Of a DNA stretch of 64,000 nt, positions 28,999 to 37,440 are shown one piece after another; the first letter of the stretch is position 1, and each line of letters starts with the position of its first letter. A program made the position numbers and the translations under genes. The stretch is from contig JAHCBC010000002.1 in the NCBI GenBank assembly GCA_019634595.1, forward strand, positions 372,001-436,000, in the 5' to 3' direction. Source of the stretch: Akkermansiaceae bacterium. Its GTDB lineage: Bacteria; Verrucomicrobiota; Verrucomicrobiia; Verrucomicrobiales; Akkermansiaceae. Below the pieces are notes generated by a model that saw nothing but the letters and a program-made list of their open reading frames with translations, ran no database searches and was not told where the DNA came from.

Positions 28999-30804
28999 TC
29001 ACTGCCCATCGGCGTCCGCGTCGTCCGCGACCTCCACCTCACCGATCACGGCGTTCAGTTTGCTCAAGGTGGTATTGATGGATTCCCTCATCTCGACGAA
29101 CGCCTCCGCCGCGGCGACGGCCTCCCGCTCCCGGGAGAGGCTGAGCCGCTGCGCGCGGGAGAACGTGCGCAGGGTGGTGGTCATTTCCCGGACAGAGGCC
29201 AACAGGTCCCGGTCCTCCGAGTATTTTTCCAAGCTGTCCACCTGCGCCCGGGCGGAATCATAACTCTTGTCGAGCTTGGCGAGATCAATGTCAGCAGCGG
29301 CCTTCCCCCTCAGCCACCCCAGCGGCTGCATGGCACCGCGCAGCTCGAAGGCGAGGATCTTCCGCGAGATCCGCGTGGGACGCTCACCGGCACCCTGGAT
29401 GCCCAGCAGCTTCGGCGAGGCGAAATACGGTGCCTCCACGGACAGCTCCGCCAGCCTCTGGCGCACGAACCGGTTGGTCACGTACTGACCGATCGGCAGG
29501 GTCGCTCCCTTGGCCCGCACTTCCTGAAAGCGGGCCAGGATTTCCGTGAGCGGGCTTTCGGTCGCCGCGGCGGACCGTTCGACCAGCTCCTGATGGTTGG
29601 ACGCGAGCAGGACGTCGTACTTCAGGAAAAACTCCGGATTCTCCAATGCGAGGATCCAGGGCAGGTATTCGGCGGCATCCGCCGGGATCACCAGACGTCC
29701 GCCGGGGCCAGCGGACAAGGCGCGCAGCCGGTCCCAGACATCCGGTGGCGACTTGAACGAGCCATCCGGTTCCAGCCTTCCGATCACGATCCCGGCGGGA
29801 GCTTTTCCGGAAAGGGCTGCATCCAGCAACACGGCCGCCGATCCGGACAACGCATCGCGGTCCCGCGCCGGAAGGTAGGCGGTTTCCTCCCCCAGATTCA
29901 GGGTGACCTGGGATCCAGCCGGGAGCGCACCGTACTGCTTCACCAGCACCGCGTGCAGGGTGCGGTTCATCCGGTTGACCTGCGCGTTCTCCAGCGTGAA
30001 ATCGATGGCAAAGGTCATGGGCTTCACAACGGGAGCCTCCGGTGGCGGAGATGGCAGGATGGAGGCCTTCATCCCCACGGTGGTAAGCTGGAGGCGTTCG
30101 TCGCCGGTGTCCTTGTCCAGCCCCCACAGGGGAGTCAGGATGGAGGTGGATTCCAACTGAAGCTTGGCTTGGGGCAACGGTACCTGCGGGGTCTGGGGAG
30201 TTCCATTCTCCGGGGTCGGCATGTTTTCTGCAACAACCTCTTTTTCAGTTGGTTGTATCTGATCAAAAGCCTTGAGGTCCGCGACCCAGGATTTCCAGGC
30301 ACCCTTCTCCCCTTTTTCGAGCAGGGAAGCGGCATCCGGATGGGTGGGATCCGCCATGGAAATGACATCTCCAAGGCAAGCGGCCAGTGCCTGACCGTCC
30401 GGACCTGCCTCCGGGGACCGCAACCATTTGAGGGCGCCCCAGATCTCGGTGCGGCTCCGCTCCAGTTCGCGCTTCCCGGCCCTGCCACCCTGTGCGCCCT
30501 TGGCGGCTGCAGCCAAAGCCACACGAGCCTCGTCATTGGCGGGATTCAAGGCGAGGGCGAGAGCCAGCATCTGGGCCACGATCCTCCGGTCCGCCGCATT
30601 CTCCCGCCGCTGCGCGTGGCTCAATGACACCAGACCGGAAGAGAGACTGGTCATCAGATCCACCTCGATGGGCAGGCGATCCCGCCGGAAAGCCACCGGA
30701 CCTTCCTTCGGCAATTCAAAGTGTCCCGCGGCGGCGGCCACATCCCCCACCGCCAGCACTCCGGCGATGATCCATCCTCCGCAACTGATTCGCCACGCAG
30801 CCAT
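28999..30804 (-). CDS. exported protein with degenerate Lon-protease-like domain
   Basis: 601 residues from the ATG at 30804, which gives a signal peptide or anchor (GGWIIAGVLAVGDVAAAAG). An alpha-helical, TPR-like N-terminal part and a Pro-rich linker (about 190-220) follow. At about 255-440 the sequence parallels the S16 proteolytic domain of Lon: a DALSGSAAVLLDAALSG helix at the Ser position, PAGIVIGRLEPDGSF for the usual TGE-LxG strands, then GGRLVIPADAAEYL. The Lys of the Ser-Lys dyad is not evident (PPDVWDR where GGLKEK is expected), so activity may be lost. The C-terminus is a coiled coil. The function is unknown and the homology is inferred by eye. Confidence 0.6.
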   Translation of the reverse strand: MAAWRISCGGWIIAGVLAVGDVAAAAGHFELPKEGPVAFRRDRLPIEVDLMTSLSSGLVSLSHAQRRENAADRRIVAQMLALALALNPANDEARVALAAAAKGAQGGRAGKRELERSRTEIWGALKWLRSPEAGPDGQALAACLGDVISMADPTHPDAASLLEKGEKGAWKSWVADLKAFDQIQPTEKEVVAENMPTPENGTPQTPQVPLPQAKLQLESTSILTPLWGLDKDTGDERLQLTTVGMKASILPSPPPEAPVVKPMTFAIDFTLENAQVNRMNRTLHAVLVKQYGALPAGSQVTLNLGEETAYLPARDRDALSGSAAVLLDAALSGKAPAGIVIGRLEPDGSFKSPPDVWDRLRALSAGPGGRLVIPADAAEYLPWILALENPEFFLKYDVLLASNHQELVERSAAATESPLTEILARFQEVRAKGATLPIGQYVTNRFVRQRLAELSVEAPYFASPKLLGIQGAGERPTRISRKILAFELRGAMQPLGWLRGKAAADIDLAKLDKSYDSARAQVDSLEKYSEDRDLLASVREMTTTLRTFSRAQRLSLSREREAVAAAEAFVEMRESINTTLSKLNAVIGEVEVADDADADGQ

Positions 30805-30922
30805 TTTCAAACGAGACTGGCCACTCCTACGACGAACCTCAAGCGAACATTGCAGCGGCATGGCGCAATCTCCTGATGACGATCCCTTGGCAAACGCCGC
30901 CCTTTGCGGCATGGGTTCTGCC

Positions 30923-31324
30923 ATGCCGATTTCATTCCCGACGATGGAGACCCGCGAGGAGGTCATGTTTTTCGACACGGACTGCGGGGGTGTGGTCCAC
31001 AACATCGCCTACCTGCGGATGATCGAAACCTGCCGCACCCGCCTGGCGGCAGGCATGGGCATGGATCTCCGCAGCATGTCGGAAACCCAGCTTTTCCCGG
31101 TGGTGACCCGGACGGAGATCGACTACCGCCGGCCCGCGAGGCTGGGTGACTGGCTGACCATCCGCGGGTCCGTGGCGGAGATTTCCAAAGCCCGGTTCTG
31201 GTGCCAGTTCGAGATGATCCGGGAAAGCGACGGCATCACCTTGGTCACCGCGCGGCAGTCGCTCGCACTGGTGCAGATGCCGGAAGGCAAGCCTGTCCGC
31301 CTGCCTGCGGAGTGGGTCGGATAG
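30923..31324 (+). CDS. acyl-CoA thioesterase of the YbgC / 4-hydroxybenzoyl-CoA type
   Basis: A hotdog-fold protein of about 133 residues; ATGs at 30911, 30923 and 30944 are possible starts. The catalytic block FFDTDCGGVVHNIAYLRMIE matches YbgC-type thioesterases, including the conserved Asp that activates water. The second half has TEIDYRRPARLGDWLTI and ends in a typical strand pair. Such enzymes hydrolyse short-chain or aromatic acyl-CoA thioesters in the cytoplasm, often with a link to membrane lipid metabolism. It is divergent from the Lon-like gene, and a type D repeat follows its stop. Confidence 0.8.
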   Translation: MPISFPTMETREEVMFFDTDCGGVVHNIAYLRMIETCRTRLAAGMGMDLRSMSETQLFPVVTRTEIDYRRPARLGDWLTIRGSVAEISKARFWCQFEMIRESDGITLVTARQSLALVQMPEGKPVRLPAEWVG

Positions 31325-31338
31325 GAAGTTTCATCAAC

Positions 31339-31416
31339 CACAGATGAACGCAGATAAACACAGATTGAAGACACAGATCTAATTTCTTAATCCGTGTTCA
31401 TCTGCGTTCATCTGGG
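31339..31416. repeat. inverted repeat with 10-base internal periodicity, type D (copy 1)
   Basis: Arms of 28 bases (31339-31366 and 31389-31416) match at about 26 positions. Each arm is built from near repeats of CAGATGAACG, giving a 10-base period. A related element is at 61826-61953. It lies in the 124-base gap between the thioesterase and mnmG, which end toward each other. Confidence 0.7.
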
Positions 31417-31448
31417 ATTGATGATCTCCATTTGAGGAGGTGGCAGCT

Positions 31449-33323
31449 TCACTTATCTGTAGTCTCGCGTTCCAGCTTCTCCAGCCAGACGACCAGCATG
31501 GCGACATCCGCAGGGGTGATACCCGGGATGCGGCTGGCTTGGCCGATGGTCAGGGGCTTGACCTCGGTGAAACGGACCTGTGCTTCCTTTTTCAGACCAC
31601 GGATTGACGCGTAGTCGAGATCCCCGGGAAGCCTCCGGTTCTCCTGCCGGGACATGCGGTTGATCTGCGCCTGCTGCCGTTCGAGGTGCCCTTCATACTT
31701 GAAATTGGTCTCGATCAGCGGCCAAAGTTCCACGTGGAACTCTTTAAGGAGGGCTTCCGGAAGGGTTTCCCATTGGTTCTCATTGCGGCGAAGCCAGAGA
31801 TCCAGCTTCACTCCCTCGTGGGACGTCTGCCGCACCCATGGCTCCGCTCTGGCGAGTTCCGCCTGCTTTTCTTCGATCCGCCGCACCCTCTCCCCCGCCA
31901 CGAGGCCGATCTCAGCGGCCTTCGGGGTGAGCCGGAGGTCGGCATTGTCCTGACGGAGGAGCAGCCGGTATTCAGCGCGGCTGGTGAACATGCGGTACGG
32001 CTCCGTGCAGCCGCGGGTCACGAGATCATCCACCATCACCCCGAGATAGGCTTCATCCCTGCCGAGGACGAAATCAGGGCGTCCCAAGGCTTTCAGCGCG
32101 GCATTCGCCCCGGCGATGAGTCCCTGCCCTGCCGCCTCTTCGTAGCCGGATGTTCCGTTGATCTGGCCTGCGAAATACAGACCACCGATCCGCTTTGTCT
32201 CAAGTGTTGGCAGCAACTGGGTGGGCGGGCAGTAATCATACTCCACCGCGTAGCCGGGCCGGAGGATCTCACATTTCTCAAGACCGGGGATGGTCCGCAG
32301 GAAAGCGAGCTGAACTTCATAAGGCAGGGAGGTGGAGACCCCGTTGACGTAGTATTCCAAGGTGTGCCGTCCCTCCGGCTCCAGGAAAACCTGATGGCGT
32401 TCCTTCTCGGCAAAACGGACCACCTTGTCCTCGATGGAGGGACAATATCGTGGCCCAACCCCCTCGATCACCCCGCAATACATGGGGGATTGGTCGAGGT
32501 TTCCCCGTATGATGTCGTGGGTGGCGGGGTTGGTGTAGGTGATCCAGCACGGCATTTGTTCCACGTGGAACGTCGGATCACCCCATGGATTCAATGTGAA
32601 AAGGTCGTCGTCCTGCCTGAGCAGGGTGTCGGCGATGTAGCTGAACTTCGGAATGGGACTATCCCCTTCCTGGCGTTCGCACTTGGAAAAGTCGAGGGAG
32701 CGGCCATTCAAGCGGCAGGGCGTGCCGGTCTTGAACCGCTCGACTTGGAAGCCGAGGCGCTTCAGCGAGTCGGACACGGTGGAGGTGGCGTCCCCCATCC
32801 GTCCGCCCTTTTCATTCCGCAGGCCGACGTGCATGAGGCCGCGCATGAAGGTCCCGGCACTGAGGATGACGGATTTCCCAACCAGCTCCATACCGAGCGA
32901 TGTCATCACACCCGTGATGTGATCGTTCTCGACCAGAAGATGCGCCACATTGCCTTGATGGAGATCCACCCCCGGCATGCCCTCCAGCTCCCGCTTCATC
33001 CGGAACTGGTAGGCCTTCTTGTCGCATTGTGCGCGGGGCGCCCGGACGGAAGGCCCCTTGGAGGCGTTGAGCATGCGCCACTGGAGGGCGGTCGCGTCCG
33101 TATTCAGACCCATCGCACCGCCGAGGGCATCGATCTCCCGGACCATGTGGCCCTTTGCCAGACCACCGATCGCGGGGTTGCAGGACATCTGGCCGACCGT
33201 GTCCAAGTTCTGGGTAAGCACAGCGACCTCGCAGCCGAGACGGGCCGCCGCCAAGGCCGCCTCCACCCCGGCATGGCCGGCACCAATCACAATCACATCG
33301 TAGCTCTTCGGGTATCTGAACAT
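31449..33323 (-). CDS. mnmG: tRNA uridine-5-carboxymethylaminomethyl modification enzyme MnmG
   Basis: 624 residues from the ATG at 33323, which gives the standard start ([20 protein letters not shown]). The FAD-binding GxGxxG is GAGHAG, followed by [20 protein letters not shown], a signature of MnmG/GidA. A second signature is [16 protein letters not shown] near residue 365. With MnmE it modifies U34 of several tRNAs using FAD and methylene-tetrahydrofolate. No mnmE, rsmG, parA or parB gene is beside it here. Two parS-like palindromes lie inside the gene (31726-31741 and 32557-32572) and a third is upstream (33379-33396). Confidence 0.96.
   Translation of the reverse strand: MFRYPKSYDVIVIGAGHAGVEAALAAARLGCEVAVLTQNLDTVGQMSCNPAIGGLAKGHMVREIDALGGAMGLNTDATALQWRMLNASKGPSVRAPRAQCDKKAYQFRMKRELEGMPGVDLHQGNVAHLLVENDHITGVMTSLGMELVGKSVILSAGTFMRGLMHVGLRNEKGGRMGDATSTVSDSLKRLGFQVERFKTGTPCRLNGRSLDFSKCERQEGDSPIPKFSYIADTLLRQDDDLFTLNPWGDPTFHVEQMPCWITYTNPATHDIIRGNLDQSPMYCGVIEGVGPRYCPSIEDKVVRFAEKERHQVFLEPEGRHTLEYYVNGVSTSLPYEVQLAFLRTIPGLEKCEILRPGYAVEYDYCPPTQLLPTLETKRIGGLYFAGQINGTSGYEEAAGQGLIAGANAALKALGRPDFVLGRDEAYLGVMVDDLVTRGCTEPYRMFTSRAEYRLLLRQDNADLRLTPKAAEIGLVAGERVRRIEEKQAELARAEPWVRQTSHEGVKLDLWLRRNENQWETLPEALLKEFHVELWPLIETNFKYEGHLERQQAQINRMSRQENRRLPGDLDYASIRGLKKEAQVRFTEVKPLTIGQASRIPGITPADVAMLVVWLEKLERETTDK
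31726..31741. promoter_or_regulatory. parS: parS-like ParB-binding site 1
   Basis: A perfect 16-bp palindrome, AGTTCCACGTGGAACT, lies inside mnmG. Its 14-bp core GTTCCACGTGGAAC is the same as in the other two sites and equals the core of the known chromosomal parS variant TGTTCCACGTGGAACA. Confidence 0.75.
32557..32572. promoter_or_regulatory. parS: parS-like ParB-binding site 2
   Basis: TGTTCCACGTGGAACG, inside mnmG, matches the parS variant TGTTCCACGTGGAACA at 15 of 16 positions. It lies 831 bp from site 1. Confidence 0.75.
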
Positions 33324-33378
33324 CGGCCGGGGGCGCAGTTTAGCCGCAAACTTCCCCACCTCAAGCACCGATCCGGTC

Positions 33379-33396
33379 ATGTTCCACGTGGAACAT
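33379..33396. promoter_or_regulatory. parS: parS-like ParB-binding site 3
   Basis: ATGTTCCACGTGGAACAT is a perfect 18-bp palindrome containing the full 16-bp parS sequence. It lies 55 bp upstream of the mnmG start, in the gap before the DUF6580 gene. It is the strongest of the three sites. Confidence 0.85.
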
Positions 33397-33469
33397 AAGT
33401 GGAGGCGAATCCTTTCAAACACAGGATTTTCCCCTCGCTCATGCCCGGGAAATCCTCCATCGTCGCCGC

Positions 33470-34039
33470 ATGCACCGCTGGGTTCCCGTTCTCATCCTGA
33501 TCGCCTTGCTGGCCGTCTTCCGCGTGCTGGGCAGCACCTTCTCGACGGTTCTTCCGAACTTCCAGCCGCTACTCGCACTGTTCTTGTGCAGCTTCATCTT
33601 TCTCCAGGGAAAACAACGCTGGCTGGTCCCCGGCATCGTCTGGCTGGTTACGGACCCGTTCACCAGCCTGCTCCAAGGACATGCCGTTTTCGGTTGGCAC
33701 CACCTCGCCGTGGTCGCGGGCATCGCCACCACCCTCGGCGTTGCCGGGCTGATCCGCCGCAAGCCGACCGCTGGTCCGGTGCTGGCTGGCGCCGCCGCCT
33801 CCGCGGTCGTGTTCTATTTCCTGACGAACCTCATGGCTTTCGTCGCCGATCCACTCTACCCGAAGACCTTCGCCGGATTCATCCAGGCGCAGTGGAGCGG
33901 CCCCGTCGGCTTTGGTCCGACGTGGATCTTCCTGCGGAATCTGGTGGCCGCGAACGTGCTGTTCACCGCCCTCTTCCTCGCCGCCCGCTGGTCGGTGCCA
34001 GTCCCTGCCACCTCCCCTTCCCACATCCCTGCAAGATAA
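33470..34039 (+). CDS. DUF6580-family integral membrane protein
   Basis: A 189-residue protein with about five or six membrane helices, opening with [17 protein letters not shown]. The [17 protein letters not shown] segment near residues 29-45 is typical of the DUF6580 family, which resembles the substrate-specific components of ECF-type vitamin transporters. Its ligand is unknown. It lies 54 bases before pdhA on the same strand and could be cotranscribed, though no functional link to pyruvate dehydrogenase is known. The start at 33470 is directly followed by the first helix. Confidence 0.65.
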   Translation: MHRWVPVLILIALLAVFRVLGSTFSTVLPNFQPLLALFLCSFIFLQGKQRWLVPGIVWLVTDPFTSLLQGHAVFGWHHLAVVAGIATTLGVAGLIRRKPTAGPVLAGAAASAVVFYFLTNLMAFVADPLYPKTFAGFIQAQWSGPVGFGPTWIFLRNLVAANVLFTALFLAARWSVPVPATSPSHIPAR

Positions 34040-34093
34040 GTCTTGCCCACGCCTCCGCCGCTTTCTAAGTCCCTTTCTCCCAAACGCCAGTCC

Positions 34094-35170
34094 ATGTCCA
34101 GCGCCACCTCGACCCCTCTCGATTTCTCGACCGCCGCGATCAACAAGAGCCTCACCGCTGAGCAGAAGATCGACCTCTTCACCCAGATGGTCCGCATCCG
34201 CCGGTTCGAGCAGGCTTCGCTCAAATACTACAATGCGGGCAAGATGGGCGGCTTTCTCCACCTTTACATCGGTCAGGAGTCTGTCGCCGTCGGCACCATC
34301 TCCCTCTGCGGCAAGGATGACCACGTGATCACCGCCTACCGCAACCACGGCCACGGCCTCGCTTCCGGCATGGGCATGAACGAGTGCATGGCGGAGAACT
34401 ACGGCAAGCAGACGGGCTGCTCGAAAGGCAAGGGCGGTTCCATGCACTACTTCGCGCCGGACAAGAACTACTGGGGTGGCCATGGCATCGTCGCCGGCCA
34501 GACCCCGCTCGGTCTCGGCCTCGCCTACGGCGTGAAATACCTCGGCAAGAAAGGTGCCTGCCTTTGCTACCTCGGTGACGGCGCGGTCAACCAAGGTGCC
34601 TTCCACGAGTCCCTCAACCTCGCCTCCCTTTTCGACATCCCGGTGATCTTCGTCATCGAGAACAACGGTTACTCGATGGGCACCTCCCAGAAGCGTTCCT
34701 CCGCCTACAAGGGTTGCCTCGCCCAACGGGCCGAAGGCTACGACATGGAGTGGGACGTCATCAACGGCTCGGACGTCTATGAGGTCCGGGCCAAGACCCA
34801 GATCGCCCTGGAGCGTGCGCACAACGAAAGCCGCCCCACCCTGCTGGAGATCGACACCTACCGCTACTACGGCCACAGCGTCGCGGACGCCAATGCCAAG
34901 AAATACCGCACGCCGGAGGAGATCGAGAACTACAAGCAGAACCACGATCCGATCAACCTGTTCCGCAGCAAGCTCATTGCCGAAGGGGTTCTCACCGAAG
35001 AATCCGCCGAGGAGATCAGCAAGGCTGCCCAAGCTGAAGCCGCCGACGCCGTCAAGTTCGCGGAGGAGTCCCCGCCGCCGACCGTCGCCGACATCATGAC
35101 CGACGTCTATTGGGAGACCGACAACAACACGGAAGCCTCCAAGATCGGCCGCCACTTCTTCAACGACTGA
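34094..35170 (+). CDS. pdhA: pyruvate dehydrogenase E1 component, alpha subunit
   Basis: 358 residues from the ATG at 34094; the longer frame start at 34043 would add an unlikely Pro/Ser-rich tail. The thiamine-pyrophosphate motif is visible as GDGAVNQGAFHESLN followed by IENNGYSMGT. The segment FLHLYIGQESVAVG and the TAYRNHGHGLA block are typical of E1-alpha. It decarboxylates pyruvate and transfers the hydroxyethyl group to E2-bound lipoate together with PdhB, encoded 37 bases downstream. The partner E2 gene is 2.8 kb away at 37969. Confidence 0.95.
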   Translation: MSSATSTPLDFSTAAINKSLTAEQKIDLFTQMVRIRRFEQASLKYYNAGKMGGFLHLYIGQESVAVGTISLCGKDDHVITAYRNHGHGLASGMGMNECMAENYGKQTGCSKGKGGSMHYFAPDKNYWGGHGIVAGQTPLGLGLAYGVKYLGKKGACLCYLGDGAVNQGAFHESLNLASLFDIPVIFVIENNGYSMGTSQKRSSAYKGCLAQRAEGYDMEWDVINGSDVYEVRAKTQIALERAHNESRPTLLEIDTYRYYGHSVADANAKKYRTPEEIENYKQNHDPINLFRSKLIAEGVLTEESAEEISKAAQAEAADAVKFAEESPPPTVADIMTDVYWETDNNTEASKIGRHFFND

Positions 35171-35207
35171 TTTCCCATCAACCTTCACACCTCTCTCTTT
35201 TACTTAC

Positions 35208-36194
35208 ATGTCACGCATTCTTACCTACCGTGAAGCGCTCCGCGAAGGTCTCGATGAGGAACTCGCCCGCGACGAGAACGTCGTCCTGATGGGCGAGGAG
35301 GTCGCCCAATACAACGGTGCCTACAAGGTGACCGAAGGCCTCTGGAAAAAGTGGGGTGACAAGCGCATTGTCGATACCCCCATCTCCGAAGCTGGCTTCA
35401 TCGGCATGGGCATCGGTGCCTCCATGCTGGGCGTCCGTCCGGTCATGGAGCTGATGTTCTGGTCCTTCCACTCCGTGGCCTTCGACCAGCTCGTCAACAA
35501 TGCCGCCTGCGTCCGCTACATGTCCGGTGGCCTCGCCAACTGCCCGATCGTCGTCCGCGGTCCTGCCAACGGCGGCACCGGTGTGGGTGCCACGCACTCC
35601 CACATTCCGGAAGGCCTTTTCGCCGCATTCCCCGGTCTGAAGGTCTGCGCACCCGCGACCCCGGCTGATGCGAAAGGTCTGATCAAGGCCGCCATCCGCG
35701 ACAACGACCCCGTCTATGTCATGGAGAACACCCTTCTCTACGGCACCACCGGTTCCGTGCCGGATCCCGCCGACGGTGACTTCGTCGTGCCGCTCGGCCT
35801 GGCCGACATCAAGCGCGAAGGCTCCGATGTCTCGCTCATCGCCCACGGCCGCTCCGTGATCCAAGCGCTCGCCGCCGCGGAGATCCTCAAGGAAAAGCAC
35901 AACATCAACGCCGAGGTGCTCGACCTCCGCTCGATCCGCCCGCTCGACCAGGACGCCATCCTCAAGACCGTCAAGAAGACCAACCGCGTCGTCTTGGTGG
36001 ATGAATCGAAAGGCTTCGGCGGTGTCTCCGCGATGGTTTCCCACCTCATCCAGGAACACGCCTTCGACTACCTCGACGCGCCGATCAAGCGGGTGACCAC
36101 TATCGATGCGCCTGCGATCTACTCGCCGCACATTGAGAACGAACAGCTTCCGAATCCACGCCGGATCGTGGAGAAGGTGCTGGCCCTCGGTTGA
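35208..36194 (+). CDS. pdhB: pyruvate dehydrogenase E1 component, beta subunit
   Basis: A 328-residue transketolase-like protein with LTYREALREGLDEELARDE at the N-terminus, VVLMGEEVAQYNGAYKVTEG, and the C-terminal transketolase block with RSIRPLDQDAILKTVKKTNR. It forms the E1 heterotetramer with PdhA. A rho-independent terminator follows at 36224, so the pdhAB transcript probably ends before the AbrB-Doc module. Confidence 0.95.
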   Translation: MSRILTYREALREGLDEELARDENVVLMGEEVAQYNGAYKVTEGLWKKWGDKRIVDTPISEAGFIGMGIGASMLGVRPVMELMFWSFHSVAFDQLVNNAACVRYMSGGLANCPIVVRGPANGGTGVGATHSHIPEGLFAAFPGLKVCAPATPADAKGLIKAAIRDNDPVYVMENTLLYGTTGSVPDPADGDFVVPLGLADIKREGSDVSLIAHGRSVIQALAAAEILKEKHNINAEVLDLRSIRPLDQDAILKTVKKTNRVVLVDESKGFGGVSAMVSHLIQEHAFDYLDAPIKRVTTIDAPAIYSPHIENEQLPNPRRIVEKVLALG

Positions 36195-36223
36195 TCAATC
36201 GGCTGAAGCTCCAGAATTTCAAG

Positions 36224-36255
36224 ACCCGGCGCGCTTTCCGTGTGCCGGGTTTTTT
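36224..36255 (+). terminator. rho-independent terminator of pdhAB
   Basis: A 7-bp stem (ACCCGGC at 36224-36230 with GCCGGGT at 36244-36250), extendable by G-T pairs, is followed by six T residues. Confidence 0.8.
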
Positions 36256-36261
36256 AGCATC

Positions 36262-36289
36262 TTGATTCCGTTTGAACATGAGTTATAAC
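36262..36289 (+). promoter_or_regulatory. possible sigma70-type promoter of the AbrB-Doc module
   Basis: TTGATT at 36262-36267 and TATAAC at 36284-36289 are separated by 16 bases. Transcription would start near 36296, almost at the AbrB ATG at 36299, which would give a nearly leaderless message. The assignment rests on pattern matching only. Confidence 0.35.
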
Positions 36290-36298
36290 TCAACGGAC

Positions 36299-36526
36299 AT
36301 GAATGCGACTCTGAAGATCACAACCATCGGAAACTCGGCTGGAGTCATCCTTCCCAAGGAGGTTTTGGAAAAACTCCGGGTGAGCAAAGGCGACAGCATT
36401 ACCCTTACGGAGACCCCCGATGGCCTTCTTCTGACTCCTTTCGATGAAACCGTCGCCCGCCAGATGGAGGTGGCTGAGCGGATCATGCGCGAGAACCGGA
36501 ACATGCTCAGGAAACTCGCCCAGTAA
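36299..36526 (+). CDS. AbrB/MazE-type antitoxin
   Basis: 75 residues from the ATG at 36299; an ATG at 36278 is an alternative. The swapped-hairpin AbrB domain fills the first 50 residues (LKITTIGNSAGVILPKEVLE, then GDSITLTETPDGLLLTP), followed by a helical tail that probably wraps the toxin. It should bind its own promoter DNA and neutralise the Doc protein encoded five bases downstream. The pair sits between pdhB and pdhC. Confidence 0.85.
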   Translation: MNATLKITTIGNSAGVILPKEVLEKLRVSKGDSITLTETPDGLLLTPFDETVARQMEVAERIMRENRNMLRKLAQ

Positions 36527-36531
36527 TCATT

Positions 36532-36933
36532 ATGAGTGCTCCAGAACCTGAGTGGGTGGCGGGGACAACCTTGCGCCTCGTTCATCAGCGGCAGCTCGCC
36601 GAGCACGGTGGACTGCCGGGAATCCGGGACGAAGGACTCTTCCTCTCCGCCATCGCACGGCCGCAGCAACTTTGGTGCTACGGGGATCCGCCACCGGATC
36701 TCTGCCAGCTCGCCGCCAGCTACGCCCACGGTCTTGCCAAGAATCATCCCTTCCTCGACGGCAACAAGCGAACCGCTGCCATCGCCTGCGAACTTTTCCT
36801 CAACCTGAATGGTATCTTCTTCCTTGTGGGAGAAGAGGAGAAGTATCCCCACTTTCTCGCCCTCGCCGCCGGCGACCACACGGAGGAATCCTTCGCCGCC
36901 TGGCTGCGGTCGGTCACAGCGCCGGCCGCTTGA
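36532..36933 (+). CDS. doc: Doc-type (Fic family) toxin
   Basis: A 133-residue Fic-fold protein with the Doc motif KNHPFLDGNKRTAAIA at about residues 70-85, containing the catalytic His and the anion-binding GNKR. The opening (LRLVHQRQLAEHGGLPGIRDEGLL-like block) is also typical of Doc. Phage P1 Doc is a kinase that phosphorylates elongation factor Tu, and this protein probably acts in the same way. The pairing with an AbrB-type antitoxin, rather than Phd, is common in chromosomal modules. Confidence 0.88.
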   Translation: MSAPEPEWVAGTTLRLVHQRQLAEHGGLPGIRDEGLFLSAIARPQQLWCYGDPPPDLCQLAASYAHGLAKNHPFLDGNKRTAAIACELFLNLNGIFFLVGEEEKYPHFLALAAGDHTEESFAAWLRSVTAPAA

Positions 36934-36974
36934 AAATCCTTGCACCCCGAACCTTCCATCCGAATTTAGGAGTT

Positions 36975-37274
36975 ATGAAAGCGTCCCTTTTCCTGCCCCT
37001 CGCCCTGCTCACCGCCGCCTGCCAGCCGAAGAACGCTCCGGATCCACCACCGCCGGATGCCGCCGAAAAGCAGCCTTCCGATGCCGTCCCCACACCGGAT
37101 TCTTTCGTCGGACTGACCCTTGAGGCGGCCGAGGCGAAGGCGAAGGAGGCCGACCTCCCCTGCCGTGTTGTTAGAAAGGACGGCGAGGACTTCCCCGTCA
37201 CCCGCGACTACCGGCCGGAGCGCCTCAACTTCACCGTTGAAAAAGGAGTGGTGACAAAGGTGACCACCGGTTAG
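36975..37274 (+). CDS. lipoprotein with peptidase-inhibitor I78-like domain
   Basis: A 99-residue protein with a lipoprotein signal (lipobox TAAC, Cys17) and a Pro-rich spacer. A C-terminal domain of about 55 residues runs from FVGLTLEAAEAKAKEADLPC to a TRDYRPERLNFTVEKG block. The DYRPxRLN motif is characteristic of the I78 peptidase-inhibitor family, which includes the Aspergillus elastase inhibitor, so an envelope protease inhibitor is a reasonable guess. The disulfide of the family is not evident. AGGAG lies two bases before the ATG. Confidence 0.7.
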   Translation: MKASLFLPLALLTAACQPKNAPDPPPPDAAEKQPSDAVPTPDSFVGLTLEAAEAKAKEADLPCRVVRKDGEDFPVTRDYRPERLNFTVEKGVVTKVTTG

Positions 37275-37340
37275 ATTCAGGCCCTGCCATGGTGCTTTTT
37301 CATTGCCAAGACATCCGCGGCTTCTAGCATTTCCACCAAT

Positions 37341-37415
37341 ATGAAACGCATTGCCGTCCGTCTCGCACTCGCCGCCGTGGCGATCGCCCTCAGCTCCTGC
37401 TGCTGTCTCTTCTGA
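37341..37415 (+). CDS. 24-residue lipopeptide / truncated lipoprotein
   Basis: ATG at 37341 begins a 24-residue frame consisting of a basic start (MKRIAVRLALAA), a hydrophobic core and the ending SSCCCLF followed by TGA. This is a complete lipoprotein signal with almost no mature part. The gene 26 bases downstream has a very similar signal ending SSCCSMF. It may be a small lipopeptide like entericidins or a remnant of a duplicated lipoprotein. Confidence 0.45.
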   Translation: MKRIAVRLALAAVAIALSSCCCLF

Positions 37416-37440
37416 TTTCCAACAAAAACTCGAACCCGTC

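Noticed and set aside
30428-31324. An in-frame extension of the thioesterase to 298 codons.
   Set aside because: The extra N-terminus overlaps the opposite-strand Lon-like gene, and the hotdog domain begins after 30923.
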